Below are positions 53,411 through 62,135 of a stretch of DNA of 64,000 bases, piece by piece (the stretch's first letter is position 1; each line of letters opens with the position of its first letter). This DNA comes from Larkinella bovis. GTDB taxonomy: Bacteria > Bacteroidota > Bacteroidia > Cytophagales > Spirosomataceae. The DNA lies in NCBI RefSeq assembly GCF_042655385.1, contig NZ_JBHSMA010000001.1, positions 310,001 to 374,000 of the forward strand. Direction: 5' to 3'. The notes under the pieces were generated by a model. That model saw only the letters and a program-made list of their open reading frames with translations. It did no database searches and was not told the DNA's origin. Made by a program: the position numbers and the translations under genes.

Positions 53411-54331
53411 TTATGAGGTCTTCTTTTTTCCTTTGATGGCTTTGGCCGGTGCCGCGGGAATGAGTGACTGATACTCAGAAACGCCTTTCTGGATGCCCTC
53501 TTTGAAGAAGCGGAAAATCGGATCGTTTGACGCTTCGCCCACGACCAGGGCTTTCTGCGCCAGGGGCAAGGCTTCGGCCACTTTTCCCATTTTGGACAGA
53601 ATCTGCGCCTTGGTCCAGAGATTCGAATAGGTTTCTTTCAGGCCGATTGATTTATCGACCCAGGCCAGTGCCTGATCCAGATTCCGGTTTTTGGCCAGAT
53701 TCCAGTTCGCTGCCGCCTGCAGAACCCCGGCATCTTCCGGTTTTTCGGCCACCGCTTTCAGAATGTTAGCCTGGGCATTGGCATTCACATCCACCCAGAG
53801 ACTGGCCGTCGCCCGGGTATCTGCCCAGTAAAAACTCAGGTTAGCCGTGCTGTCGGTCAGGTCACTGAAACCGATTGTAAAGGTCTGATACGGCCGGGTT
53901 ACTTTTTCGGGTTTGATCTGTACCCGCAGGGCATCTTCTTCTTTCTTGTAGCCATTCGGTGCTCCTTCTTCGGCAGTAGCCGTCAGGTTTTTGTTGAAAA
54001 TGAGCGTCCATTCTGTCTGGTTGGGAATGGTCAACACCGAATAGGTTCCGGCGGGAAGTTTCTGGCCCTGCACCCGTACATCGGTGGTCGTTTTAAACGT
54101 AGTGGCGGCATTTGCCCCGGTTCGCCAGAGCTGGCCCAGCGGAGCCAGGGGAGTCTGATTGCCCAAGGCCGCCCGGCCTTTCAGACTGGGCCGTGAATAG
54201 ACTACGGTAAAATCGGTGGTGCCAACCGTTTGCATGATCGTTGCACCCGGACTGGGCTGCGGCAATTTGATTTGAGCCATACCGATCTGGGTAACAAAAA
54301 GCAGTATGGACAGGATAGAAGCGTGTTTCAT
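53411..54331 (-). CDS. DUF2911 domain-containing secreted protein
   Basis: A 306-residue protein with signal peptide (ILSILLFVTQIGMAQIKLPQPSPGA). The DUF2911 segment is clear: VVYSRPSLKGRAALGNQTPLAPLGQLWRTGANAATTFKTTTDVRVQGQKLPAGTYSVLTIPNQTEWTLIFNKN. A TPR-like helical C-terminus follows. The function of DUF2911 is unknown. Common in Bacteroidota. Confidence 0.92.
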   Translation of the reverse strand: MKHASILSILLFVTQIGMAQIKLPQPSPGATIMQTVGTTDFTVVYSRPSLKGRAALGNQTPLAPLGQLWRTGANAATTFKTTTDVRVQGQKLPAGTYSVLTIPNQTEWTLIFNKNLTATAEEGAPNGYKKEEDALRVQIKPEKVTRPYQTFTIGFSDLTDSTANLSFYWADTRATASLWVDVNANAQANILKAVAEKPEDAGVLQAAANWNLAKNRNLDQALAWVDKSIGLKETYSNLWTKAQILSKMGKVAEALPLAQKALVVGEASNDPIFRFFKEGIQKGVSEYQSLIPAAPAKAIKGKKKTS

Positions 54332-54415
54332 GATGTTAATTTAATTGTACGTCGTAGTAAACTTAGGACGAATTTGCGGTTTTTTTGCGGTATAAATCAA
54401 GTTTCTTTTCATCAT

Positions 54416-54958
54416 ATGCACCGACAACCGTTGCTTTCCCTCCTGGATAAGCATCAGCCCACCGACGAACAGGAGCGTCGGATGCGGGACCAGACCATCG
54501 AATTTGTGACGCAACACCCCGATTGTTTCGAACGCCACCTGGCTATTGGCCACGTAACTGGTTCGGCCTGGGTGGTTAGCCCGGATCGGCAGCGGGTCGT
54601 TTTGATCCATCATGCCAAACTTGATCGGTGGCTTCAGCCCGGCGGGCATGCCGATGGCGATCCGGATCTCCTGCGGGTGGCGCTGCGGGAAGCGCAGGAG
54701 GAAACCGGGCTTTCTTCCCTGCAAGCCGTCGGTCCGGACATTTTCGACGTAGACATTCACCGGATTCCGGCCCGCGGAACGGAACCTGAACACCTGCACT
54801 ACGACATCCGGTTTTTGCTGGAAGCGCCCCCTGATCAGCCGTTTAGGCAAACCCGCGAAACCAAAGCGATTCGCTGGGTCGATTGTGATAGAATTGCCGA
54901 ATTGACGACCGAAAAATCAATATTACGCATGAATTTTAAGAAAAAAGATAAAAACTAA
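54416..54958 (+). CDS. NUDIX hydrolase
   Basis: A 180-residue protein starting MHRQPLLSLLDKH. The NUDIX box is GGHADGDPDLLRVALREAQEETGL near residues 79-102, close to the consensus Gx5Ex7REUxEExGU with D for the first E. A helical N-terminal part precedes it. It hydrolyses a nucleoside diphosphate derivative; substrate unknown. ATG 54416 is chosen because the longer frame overlaps the opposite gene. Confidence 0.9.
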   Translation: MHRQPLLSLLDKHQPTDEQERRMRDQTIEFVTQHPDCFERHLAIGHVTGSAWVVSPDRQRVVLIHHAKLDRWLQPGGHADGDPDLLRVALREAQEETGLSSLQAVGPDIFDVDIHRIPARGTEPEHLHYDIRFLLEAPPDQPFRQTRETKAIRWVDCDRIAELTTEKSILRMNFKKKDKN

Positions 54959-55041
54959 AAGAATAGTTATACTGTAGCGTGTTATATTGCCTGCGAAAAC
55001 TGCCCGGCGGTTTTCAAAATACAACAAAACCACAGGCAATT

Positions 55042-55428
55042 ATGAAATCGATAACGAAGACCTGCCTCGGTCTGCTAGCGGTAGCTATGGCTATTCCGGC
55101 GACGGCGCAGGAGAAATTGAAAAGCGATCCGACGTATTCCACCGCGAATTATAAACATCCTAACAAAGCAGCCGCTGCCCGGCAGTGGGAACCTGAAAAC
55201 GGCATTGAATTCCGGCGTCGGAAACAAAAACCGCAGAACATTGCCAGTTACCGCGAGCAACAGCGCCGGGGCGGCATTGGTGACCCGGCCATTACCGTTC
55301 CGGCTACCCCCGCTTCGCTGGCCAGCCGGAATTATAAACAGCAGAACCGGATGGTCAACCCGCAGCCCGCTGCGAATAAACCGGAAGTCGCCACCCGAAT
55401 CGAAGCAGACGAAAGCGTTGGGAATTAA
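55042..55428 (+). CDS. Small secreted basic protein, unknown
   Basis: A 128-residue protein with signal peptide (SITKTCLGLLAVAMAIPATAQ). The mature part is short, basic and low in hydrophobic residues (YKHPNKAAAARQWEPENGIEFRRRKQKPQ), so probably disordered. ATG 55042 gives a proper signal peptide. An intrinsic terminator follows at 55442. No family recognised. Confidence 0.65.
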   Translation: MKSITKTCLGLLAVAMAIPATAQEKLKSDPTYSTANYKHPNKAAAARQWEPENGIEFRRRKQKPQNIASYREQQRRGGIGDPAITVPATPASLASRNYKQQNRMVNPQPAANKPEVATRIEADESVGN

Positions 55429-55441
55429 GAAAACCAACCGG

Positions 55442-55472
55442 AAAAACCACCTCAGTAATGGGGTGGTTTTTT
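55442..55472 (+). terminator. Intrinsic terminator
   Basis: AAAAACCACC (55442-55451) pairs with GGTGGTTTTT (55462-55471) with a 10-base loop and a T-run. It follows the small secreted protein gene. Confidence 0.9.
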
Positions 55473-55587
55473 GTTGCGGCAAACTCTGGCTGGATTTCGG
55501 TAGTTATAGGCAGCAGAGGGACATAATCGTATCGGAAGACCCGTTCCGGTCCTGACTGGCTCCCGGCTTTTTTCTCAAACCACCCCT

Positions 55588-56790
55588 ATGAACGTACGCT
55601 CTCACGAACCTTTCTGGCTGTTAAAAAACGGCTTGTTACAACCTTACCCTTCATTAACTCATTCCATATCCTGCGAGGTCCTCATTGTGGGGGGCGGTAT
55701 TACCGGGGCCCTCATGGCGTATTCGCTGGTTCAGGCCGGTTTTGATACGGTCGTGATTGACAAGCGGGACGTCGGTACGGGCAGCACGGCGGCCAGTACG
55801 GCCATGCTGCAATACGAAATTGACACGGCTTTGCACCAGCTGATTCCGATGATTGGCGAGGAGGGCGCCGTTCGCGCCTACGAGTCGTGCCGCGATGCCA
55901 TTGGCAAAGTGGGAGCGCTGGTGCGCACGCTGAAAAGCAAAGCCGGTTTTAAGCGCAAGAAAAGTCTATACCTGGCGGCCGTTCAGGAAGATGAGGAGTT
56001 TCTGCGAAACGAATTTGACGTCCGGCGGAAACACGGTTTTAAGGTCGAATGGCTCGATCGGGCGCGGCTGCGGAAACGCTTTGGGCTGGCGTCGGTGGCG
56101 GCTATCTGTTCGGCGGATGCCGCCGAAATGGATGCGTACCGGTTTACGCACGATCTGTTCCGGGCTGCGGTCGCGAAGGGTTTACGCGTTTTCGATCACG
56201 TTGAAATTCAATCGACGGATTATGAACCCAACGGCGTTCGGCTGCTGACGACGGACCTGGCGCTGATTAAAACCGGGAAAGTGGTGTATTGCACCGGCTA
56301 TGAAGCGCAGGAAATGCTACCGGAAAAAGTGGTTACGCTGAAAAGCACCTTTGCGTTGGTGAGTGAACCGTTGCCGAAGCTTCCCGACGGCTTACAATCG
56401 ATTCTTTTGTGGGATACACAACGTCCGTACCTTTATTTACGTACCACCGATGATCAGCGGGTACTGGTCGGGGGCGGTGATGAACCCTTTAAAAATGCAG
56501 CCCTTCGCGACAAATTGATTGGGGTAAAACAGGAAATGCTAATGAGCCAGATCCGGGAGCTGTACCCTGACCTGGGGTTGGTGCCGGACCAGGTGTGGGC
56601 GGGCACTTTCGGCGAAACCAAAGACGGGTTGCCGTATATCGGCGAACACCCGGCTTTTCCGCATAGTTACTTTGCCCTGGGGTTTGGCGGCAACGGCATT
56701 ACGTTCAGCGTGACGGCGGCCGAACTGATTCGGGACGTGTTAGTGGGGAAAAAGGCCAGCGAACTGTATTGGTACCGGTTTGGCCGGTAA
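55588..56790 (+). CDS. FAD-dependent oxidoreductase (DAO family)
   Basis: A 400-residue flavoenzyme. N-terminal FAD motif VLIVGGGITGALMAYSLVQAGF with VVIDKRDVGTGSTAAST, then a C-terminal return segment GLPYIGEHPAFPHSYFALGFGGNGITFSV. The DAO family oxidises amines such as amino acids and glycerol phosphate; substrate is unknown. Converges on the macrodomain gene with a 6-base gap. Confidence 0.88.
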   Translation: MNVRSHEPFWLLKNGLLQPYPSLTHSISCEVLIVGGGITGALMAYSLVQAGFDTVVIDKRDVGTGSTAASTAMLQYEIDTALHQLIPMIGEEGAVRAYESCRDAIGKVGALVRTLKSKAGFKRKKSLYLAAVQEDEEFLRNEFDVRRKHGFKVEWLDRARLRKRFGLASVAAICSADAAEMDAYRFTHDLFRAAVAKGLRVFDHVEIQSTDYEPNGVRLLTTDLALIKTGKVVYCTGYEAQEMLPEKVVTLKSTFALVSEPLPKLPDGLQSILLWDTQRPYLYLRTTDDQRVLVGGGDEPFKNAALRDKLIGVKQEMLMSQIRELYPDLGLVPDQVWAGTFGETKDGLPYIGEHPAFPHSYFALGFGGNGITFSVTAAELIRDVLVGKKASELYWYRFGR

Positions 56791-56796
56791 CGCGAA

Positions 56797-57300
56797 TCAG
56801 GCGAGCTGCTGCTGATAAAGCCGGTAGTTTTCGTCATCGAAGCAGACAAACTGCACGTGTTCGACGGAGGTCTGCTGCTGTTTCCCAAAATTCCGGACGG
56901 TTTCCAGCGCAATGGTGCAGGCTTTCTCCTTCGGAAAACCGTAAATGCCGGTGCTGATGTTGGGGAATGCCACCGATTTTAACGCACGCTCGGAAGCAAT
57001 TTCCAGCACCCGGCGGTAACAACTAGCCAGCAGTTCGGGCTCCCGGTTTTTTCCGCCGTTCCAGACCGGCCCAACCGTATGAATGACGTATGGAGCGGGC
57101 AGCCGATACCCGCCGGTTAGTTTGGCATCACCGGTCTGGCAGCCGTTCAGGGTCCGGCATTCGGTCACTAATTCGGGGCCAGCCGCGCGGTGAATGGCCC
57201 CGTCGACACCGCCACCACCCAGCAGACTCGAATTGGCCGCGTTGACAATGGCATCAACCTTGCATTTTGTAATATCACCCTGACTTACGGTCAGCTTCAT
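56797..57300 (-). CDS. Macrodomain protein (O-acetyl-ADP-ribose deacetylase type)
   Basis: A 167-residue single macrodomain. Motifs: MKLTVSQGDITKCKVDAIVNAANSSLLGGGGVDGAIH (ADP-ribose loop), TGDAKLTGGYRLPAPYVIHTVGPVWNGG and SVAFPNISTGIYGFPKEKA. The family removes or binds ADP-ribose in the cytoplasm. I choose ATG 57300 because upstream residues to 57510 are shadow of the subtilase. It follows the subtilase gene by 11 bases. Confidence 0.93.
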   Translation of the reverse strand: MKLTVSQGDITKCKVDAIVNAANSSLLGGGGVDGAIHRAAGPELVTECRTLNGCQTGDAKLTGGYRLPAPYVIHTVGPVWNGGKNREPELLASCYRRVLEIASERALKSVAFPNISTGIYGFPKEKACTIALETVRNFGKQQQTSVEHVQFVCFDDENYRLYQQQLA

Positions 57301-57311
57301 TTTTTGATAGG

Positions 57312-58934
57312 TTAGTTCTTCATCAATTTCACGGTCCGCTTCGTAGTAGGGCTCGAAAGCGTCAGAAAATACAGCCCCGGCGAGAGACTCAAGGGTTGCA
57401 GGGAAACATGAATCGCCCGATCTGACGAATAGTTTTGCCGCCAGACCACCTGACCCGCCGAATTGGTAAGGGTCGCATCGATGACCTGATTCAGCGGAAT
57501 TTCGTTCCACTGAACCGTTAGCCGGTCGGCACCGGTGAACGGATTCGGGTAAATCAATAGGGAATAAGACTCGGCGGCAATGGCTGAGGCCCGCTCAAAA
57601 TTTGGAATCCCGTAGCCCCGTTCATTATCGGGCGTGGCGAACTGACTGCCCGATTTTCGCAGACATTCAATGACCTGAGCAACCGTCAGCCGGGGGTTGG
57701 CCTGCCAGAATCCGGTGGCTAAAGCTGCCACCAGGGGAGACGAATAGGAAGTGCCGTTTCCGGTTGAAATCGAGCCGGTGGCTGAGCCAAGGGTTGTACC
57801 CGCCCCCTGGGCGACCAGATCTGGTTTAATCCGGCCGTCGGGCGTCGGGCCATACGAACTGAACGCGGCCTTGTTCCCGTTCCGGTCTACGGCGCCAATG
57901 GCTAAAACCGTGGCTACGTCGGCCGGAGCACCCATATACCGCCAGGGGTCATTGCCTTCATTGCCCGCCGAAACCACCACCAGCATACCGGCTTCGGAAG
58001 CCCAGCGGGCGGCCCGGCTGACCAGGGTGGTCTGGCCGTTGAGGTCGTTGTAGGTATGGTTTTGGGTGGGGTCGTCGAACGTGGTGTAACCCAGCGACGA
58101 ATTGATCACATCAACCCCGGTGCTGTCGGCATATTCGGCCCCCAGAAGCCAGTTAACTTCCTCAAGGGGCGTTTCCGTTGCCGCGTCCTCGGTCCGGAGC
58201 AGGAGGTAAGACGCTTTGTATGCCGGGCCCACCAGCTTATTTTCCTGATAGCCCGCCATGATGGAAAGGACTTGCAGGCCGTGGGCGTCGTCTTCGTACA
58301 CACTGGTTTCTTTCCGGACAAAATCATACGTTCCGATCACCCGGTTTTCCTGAAACAGATAACTCAGAAACGGTACCTGATTGGCGTTCCGAAAACCGGC
58401 ATCCAGAATCGCCACCAGCATGCCTTCGCCGTGGTAACCCCGGGCGTGCATTTTATCGACCCCGATTTGCAGCAACTGCTCGCTGGCGTTGCCGTAGAGA
58501 CTGGGGTCCGCCTGTTCGAGTTTGTTACTCCGCGGATCGGACGCGAATTGCGAGTAACCGATCCGGGCGTTCCCGATGGAACGGTTGGATTCGATCCCGG
58601 CAACAAAAGGCAGTGCCCGAATCGCAGCCAGATTGGTTTCGGTCGTCTCCACCAGCACCGCATTGGCCCAGCGGGAGGTAAACCAGATTCTGGCCCCGGT
58701 TTGCTGGAGGGCCGTTACGTAGGCCGGATTGACCGGCAAGTCCTTTTCCTGTACCGCAAGACCCTGACGATCCCGGCGCAGAATGGCCCTCGGTGACAGG
58801 AACTGCTGCGGGCGGCTGATGGAGTAGGGGGTGTTGGCTTTGTCTTTCAAAAGCACCAGGTATTTGCGGTTTTGGGCCTCGACCGACAAACTTCCAGTCG
58901 CCAGAAGGAGCAGGAATAGCAAACGTTGTTTCAT
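57312..58934 (-). CDS. Secreted subtilisin-like serine protease (S8) with T9SS sorting domain
   Basis: A 540-residue protease. Signal peptide MKQRLLFLLLLATGSLSVEA, prodomain (about 25-125), and the S8 catalytic triad: Asp near residue 178 (VAILDAGFRN), His near 218 (DDAHGLQV) and Ser near 396 (GTSYSSP), with oxyanion Asn in VSAGNEG. A T9SS type A C-terminal domain follows (LLIYPNPFTGADRLTVQWNE, SPGLYFLTLSS). It overlaps the upstream gene by 4 bases. Confidence 0.93.
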   Translation of the reverse strand: MKQRLLFLLLLATGSLSVEAQNRKYLVLLKDKANTPYSISRPQQFLSPRAILRRDRQGLAVQEKDLPVNPAYVTALQQTGARIWFTSRWANAVLVETTETNLAAIRALPFVAGIESNRSIGNARIGYSQFASDPRSNKLEQADPSLYGNASEQLLQIGVDKMHARGYHGEGMLVAILDAGFRNANQVPFLSYLFQENRVIGTYDFVRKETSVYEDDAHGLQVLSIMAGYQENKLVGPAYKASYLLLRTEDAATETPLEEVNWLLGAEYADSTGVDVINSSLGYTTFDDPTQNHTYNDLNGQTTLVSRAARWASEAGMLVVVSAGNEGNDPWRYMGAPADVATVLAIGAVDRNGNKAAFSSYGPTPDGRIKPDLVAQGAGTTLGSATGSISTGNGTSYSSPLVAALATGFWQANPRLTVAQVIECLRKSGSQFATPDNERGYGIPNFERASAIAAESYSLLIYPNPFTGADRLTVQWNEIPLNQVIDATLTNSAGQVVWRQNYSSDRAIHVSLQPLSLSPGLYFLTLSSPTTKRTVKLMKN

Positions 58935-59359
58935 ATGGCCTTAATTTCCAGAGTGCCAATTATGTGTTTAGGCTCATTATAAACAGTCACCCCGAATAAT
59001 TTCCAGTTGAGTGTTCCTGATACACGGTACGTTATTTCCTGGTCTTTCGTTGCTTCAGCGGCTAGAAGTATCGGCTCCCAGCGGAAGCCGCTTGTCGAAC
59101 CAAACAGGTAGGCACTGGCCGCTACGACAGAGATTTTCCCGGAAGTCGAATTGAGGCCGGTTTCAACCGTCAGCTCAATTCGGTTTACCCGGTTTTTGTC
59201 GATGATGCGGTAGCTAATACGATGTAAGCCCGGTACCAGGTTACTATCCGGGATAACACCGACTGTTTTCATTGGCTTATTTTCCGGAAAAGTACCGTTG
59301 CGGTACGAGTTTGCCGAAAAAAGTCCTGCCACAAAAACAACGGCTGCAAAAAATCCCAT
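58931..59359 (-). CDS. Small secreted protein upstream of the subtilase, unknown
   Basis: A 142-residue protein: MGFFAAVVFVAGLFSANSYR forms a signal anchor; the rest is probably a beta-sandwich (GLHRISYRIIDKNRVNRIELTVETGLNSTSGKIS; TYRVSGTLNWKLFGVTVYNEPKHIIGTLEIKAI). Its stop overlaps the subtilase start by 4 bases, so a role as its accessory or inhibitor is possible. The ATG sits right after seven A residues; an in-frame TTG start at 59392 is possible. Confidence 0.6.
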   Translation of the reverse strand: MGFFAAVVFVAGLFSANSYRNGTFPENKPMKTVGVIPDSNLVPGLHRISYRIIDKNRVNRIELTVETGLNSTSGKISVVAASAYLFGSTSGFRWEPILLAAEATKDQEITYRVSGTLNWKLFGVTVYNEPKHIIGTLEIKAI

Positions 59360-59451
59360 TTTTTTCGAATCAGCTTGGTAGCCCGAAAGCAAATGACCAG
59401 AAAGAAAACAAAGAGTCCACTATTCAATAAGGTCCAGCAGAGGTGTAGCAT
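59269..59451 (-). CDS. Possible 60-residue membrane protein overlapping the next gene
   Basis: ATG 59451 opens a 60-codon frame: MLHLCWTLLNSGLFVFFLVI is a membrane helix, followed by basic residues. Its frame overlaps the small secreted protein gene from 59359 and includes an A-AAA-AAA heptamer at 59359-59365 in the correct register for a -1 shift into it. It may be a separate short gene, the 0-frame part of a frameshift product, or chance. Confidence 0.3.
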   Translation of the reverse strand: MLHLCWTLLNSGLFVFFLVICFRATKLIRKKWDFLQPLFLWQDFFRQTRTATVLFRKISQ

Positions 59452-59490
59452 GGGGTTGAGAGTAGAGCATCTTTAAATCTACGCATCCGT

Positions 59491-60204
59491 TCATAACTTT
59501 CCGTACGAACGCAGCCGGAGATACTGGCGGAAACCGTAGTCGATCTGCGCTTTGCCAACACAGGCGGGCGAAGCAGAACAGAATTGCAATTGAACGGTTT
59601 CCTTGTAAATCAGGCCCACGTTTCGGGCGTACACTTCCAGCCGTTTATCCTGGTTAACCAGCGTCGAATCATTTTGTTGGACAACCGTGGCTGTTTCGGC
59701 AAAAGACTGATTCAGAACGGTTAGCGGTTGCCCGGTATGGCGTAGCTGGTACTCATCTTCTCCCAACGCATTATATGCATTTCCGTCCCATTTTTGCGGC
59801 ATCACCGGAAAAATAAGTTTGACGTACGGAATGTTGTTCTCGGTTTGGATGAGCTGGTCTTCCCAGAGCCGGACGGTGCGGGCGGAATCCGGCTGCCAGT
59901 TGTCCAGATCGTTCGCCCGTCGGGTGCGTTCAACGCGGAAGCTTGTCCCGATCGACGGATCGTCGTACGACTGGGAGATGAGTTCCCGCAACTGGTAGGT
60001 GTGGGTGGTGGGCGGCCCGTTGAGGGAAAACCGTTGTTCGGTTACGTCATAAATCCGGAAAAGGCCGGTTTCCAGCGGGAAATACTCGCGCCCGATCCGC
60101 AAAGGCTCCGCTGTTTTCTGGCAGGAATTTAGAAATATTGTTGCTAGGGCAAGCAATAAAAAAAGAGCGTGACGAACTGAGAAAGGAGGGAAGAGGGAGC
60201 GCAT
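59491..60204 (-). CDS. Lipoprotein, unknown
   Basis: A 237-residue predicted lipoprotein: MRSLFPPFSVRHALFLLLALATIFLNSC is the signal with lipobox Cys near residue 28. The mature part has beta-type segments (YFPLETGLFRIYDVTEQRFSLNGPPTTHTYQLREL; YARNVGLIYKETVQLQFC). No family recognised. ATG 60204 is chosen because it places the lipobox signal at the N-terminus. Confidence 0.7.
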   Translation of the reverse strand: MRSLFPPFSVRHALFLLLALATIFLNSCQKTAEPLRIGREYFPLETGLFRIYDVTEQRFSLNGPPTTHTYQLRELISQSYDDPSIGTSFRVERTRRANDLDNWQPDSARTVRLWEDQLIQTENNIPYVKLIFPVMPQKWDGNAYNALGEDEYQLRHTGQPLTVLNQSFAETATVVQQNDSTLVNQDKRLEVYARNVGLIYKETVQLQFCSASPACVGKAQIDYGFRQYLRLRSYGKL

Positions 60205-60307
60205 AAGACCGGGTTGGTGAAAAACGAAAATAAACAGTTGGCCGTACATTCCCAAAGCAGGCAAACAGAAGCGCGGCCACCGCGGACTTTCAGCCGCAGG
60301 TGGAAAA

Positions 60308-60357
60308 CAGGCATGGAGCCAGCCATTCACCGTTCGGAATGGCTGGCTCCATGCCTG
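60308..60357 (-). terminator. Long perfect inverted repeat after mnmA
   Basis: Arms 60308-60328 and 60337-60357 are exact 21-base reverse complements with an 8-base loop, 3 bases after the mnmA stop. On the minus strand it is followed by TTTTCC, a weak T-tract. Confidence 0.85.
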
Positions 60358-60359
60358 GC

Positions 60360-61553
60360 TTATCGCGTTGCCGGGCGGATGGCGGGCATCGAAAACGGAT
60401 CCGCTTCGGCGCCACCGTCGGCCTGGCGGAAACTTTTCATGATCCAGCCGCCCCCGATAACGTCCTCGCCTTCGTAAAAAACCGCAGCCTGTCCGGGTGC
60501 AATGGCCGAAACGCCCTGTTCGAACAGGACTTCGATTTGGTCACCGGTTTGCGAAATCCGGGCGGGTGTACCGGGATCTTTGTACCGCACTTTCGTCACG
60601 GTTTCGAGCGGTTTTTCAATCGATGCGTATTTTTGAAGATTCAGCCGACTGACCACCATCCCGTCGCGGTACAGGTCTTTGTCGATGCCGAGTACGACTT
60701 CGTTGGTATCTTTCCGAATATCGGTTACAAAAACCGGGTAGCCGAAGGCAATACCCAGCCCTTTGCGTTGTCCAATGGTGTAAAACGGGTAGCCTTCGTG
60801 TTTGCCGACCACTTTCCGGGTGCCGGTCAGTGGGTCTTCCAGAATAAAGTTCCCCCCGGCCACGGACTGTTCCAGCCCCGGAACGCGCCGTTTCAGAAAG
60901 CCCCGGTAATCGTTGTCGGGCACGAAACAGATTTCGTACGATTCCGACTTGGTGACCAGTTCCGTAAAACCGCGTTCGGTGGCCATCGCGTAGATTTCGG
61001 ATTTCCGGAGGTGCCCCAAGGGCAGTTTAGTCCGGCTCAGGCTTTCCTGCGAAACGCCCCAGAGGACGTAGGATTGATCTTTCAGCGTATCGACGCCTTT
61101 GGAAATAACATACCGCCCGTTGGCCGCGCTGTTGTCGTTCACCTGCCGGATGTGGGCGTAATGGCCCGTCGCAATCGACTCACAATCCAGCCGGTCGGCC
61201 CGGCGCAGCAGTGCATCCCATTTGATGTGCGTATTGCACAAAACGCAGGGATTGGGTGTCCGGCCTTCCAGGTATTCCCCCGTAAAGTGGTCGATGACCG
61301 AGTCGCCGAATTCGGAGCGAATGTCGAGGATGTAATGCGGAAAACCGAGGTTGACGGCGATGTTACGGGCGTCGTTGATGGAGTCGAGGCTGCAACAGCC
61401 GGTTTCTTTTTTCGTCCCGCCGGAGGAGGCATAATCCCAGGTTTTCATGGTCATGCCGATGACTTCGTAGCCTTCTTCGTGCAGCAGAACCGCTGCCAGG
61501 GAGGAATCGATGCCGCCACTCATGGCGACCAAAATGCGTCCGTGTTTGCTCAT
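60360..61553 (-). CDS. mnmA: tRNA-specific 2-thiouridylase MnmA
   Basis: A 397-residue PP-loop enzyme: RILVAMSGGIDSSLAAVLL (about 6-24), catalytic-region TPNPCVLCNTHIKWDALL with Cys, and KDQSYVLWGVSQESLSRTKLPLGHL. A second catalytic Cys lies in YEICFVPDND. It thiolates U34 of Lys, Glu and Gln tRNAs. A -7 box is 65 bases upstream of the start. Confidence 0.95.
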   Translation of the reverse strand: MSKHGRILVAMSGGIDSSLAAVLLHEEGYEVIGMTMKTWDYASSGGTKKETGCCSLDSINDARNIAVNLGFPHYILDIRSEFGDSVIDHFTGEYLEGRTPNPCVLCNTHIKWDALLRRADRLDCESIATGHYAHIRQVNDNSAANGRYVISKGVDTLKDQSYVLWGVSQESLSRTKLPLGHLRKSEIYAMATERGFTELVTKSESYEICFVPDNDYRGFLKRRVPGLEQSVAGGNFILEDPLTGTRKVVGKHEGYPFYTIGQRKGLGIAFGYPVFVTDIRKDTNEVVLGIDKDLYRDGMVVSRLNLQKYASIEKPLETVTKVRYKDPGTPARISQTGDQIEVLFEQGVSAIAPGQAAVFYEGEDVIGGGWIMKSFRQADGGAEADPFSMPAIRPATR

Positions 61554-61618
61554 AACTTATCTGACAAGGTTCAAAGCCTTGCGATAATGGATAAAAATTA
61601 ACTGAAAAATAAGAACGA

Positions 61619-61626
61619 CAAAGGTA
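61619..61626 (-). promoter_or_regulatory. Predicted -7 promoter box for mnmA
   Basis: On the minus strand TACCTTTG matches TAnnTTTG, 65 bases before the mnmA ATG at 61553. Confidence 0.5.
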
Positions 61627-61692
61627 CGAAGTTCAGGTCAAAAATTGGATTAAAAGTGGTTTCTAATCGGCATAGGGATGCTGTAGCCGATT

Positions 61693-62100
61693 TTACGAAG
61701 CTTTTCGATCTTCGTTTTGCAGGTAGGTCCGGTGCAGCACGCCCCATTTGCGTAGCGAGTCGATGACCTCTTGGAGGGACTCGCTGTGGGGTGTCAATGC
61801 GTAGGTTACCTTGACGGGAAAGGTGTCGGTGACCGTCCGTTTGACCAGCCCGTTCATCACCAGATCCTGCAACTCCTTGGACAGGACCCGATCCGTGATG
61901 CCGTGCACCTCCCGGGAAATCTCCCCAAACCGTTTCTCCCCGAATGTCAGGGCGACAATGATCGGGAGCTTCCATTTGCCATTCAGCACGTCCAGCGCGT
62001 CGCGGATCGGACGCAGAATTCCCATGCATTCGGAATGTTCCCGCTGCACCGGTTTTGCCGGTGCGTTTGATTGACTATCCTGAAGTATAGAGCTATCCAT
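61693..62100 (-). CDS. HxlR-family winged-helix regulator
   Basis: A 135-residue regulator. The HxlR signature is clear: MGILRPIRDALDVLNGKWKLPIIVALTFGEKRFGEISREVHGITDRVLSKELQDLVMNGLVKRTVTDTFPVKVTYALTPHSESL. It probably controls the divergent pirin gene and itself. ATG 62100 is chosen; an upstream extension to 62172 would run through the promoter. A -7 box lies 25 bases upstream. Confidence 0.9.
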   Translation of the reverse strand: MDSSILQDSQSNAPAKPVQREHSECMGILRPIRDALDVLNGKWKLPIIVALTFGEKRFGEISREVHGITDRVLSKELQDLVMNGLVKRTVTDTFPVKVTYALTPHSESLQEVIDSLRKWGVLHRTYLQNEDRKAS

Positions 62101-62125
62101 TTGTATAGTACTTACAAAATGATAG

Positions 62126-62133
62126 CAAATATA
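62126..62133 (-). promoter_or_regulatory. Predicted -7 box for the HxlR regulator gene
   Basis: On the minus strand TATATTTG, 25 bases before the ATG at 62100. It is back to back with the plus-strand box at 62136-62143. Confidence 0.55.
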
Positions 62134-62135
62134 CA

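Noticed and set aside
60300..61601. 433-codon plus-strand ORF over mnmA
   Set aside because: Antisense shadow of a clear mnmA; the translation has no domain features and is a by-product of GC-rich codon bias.
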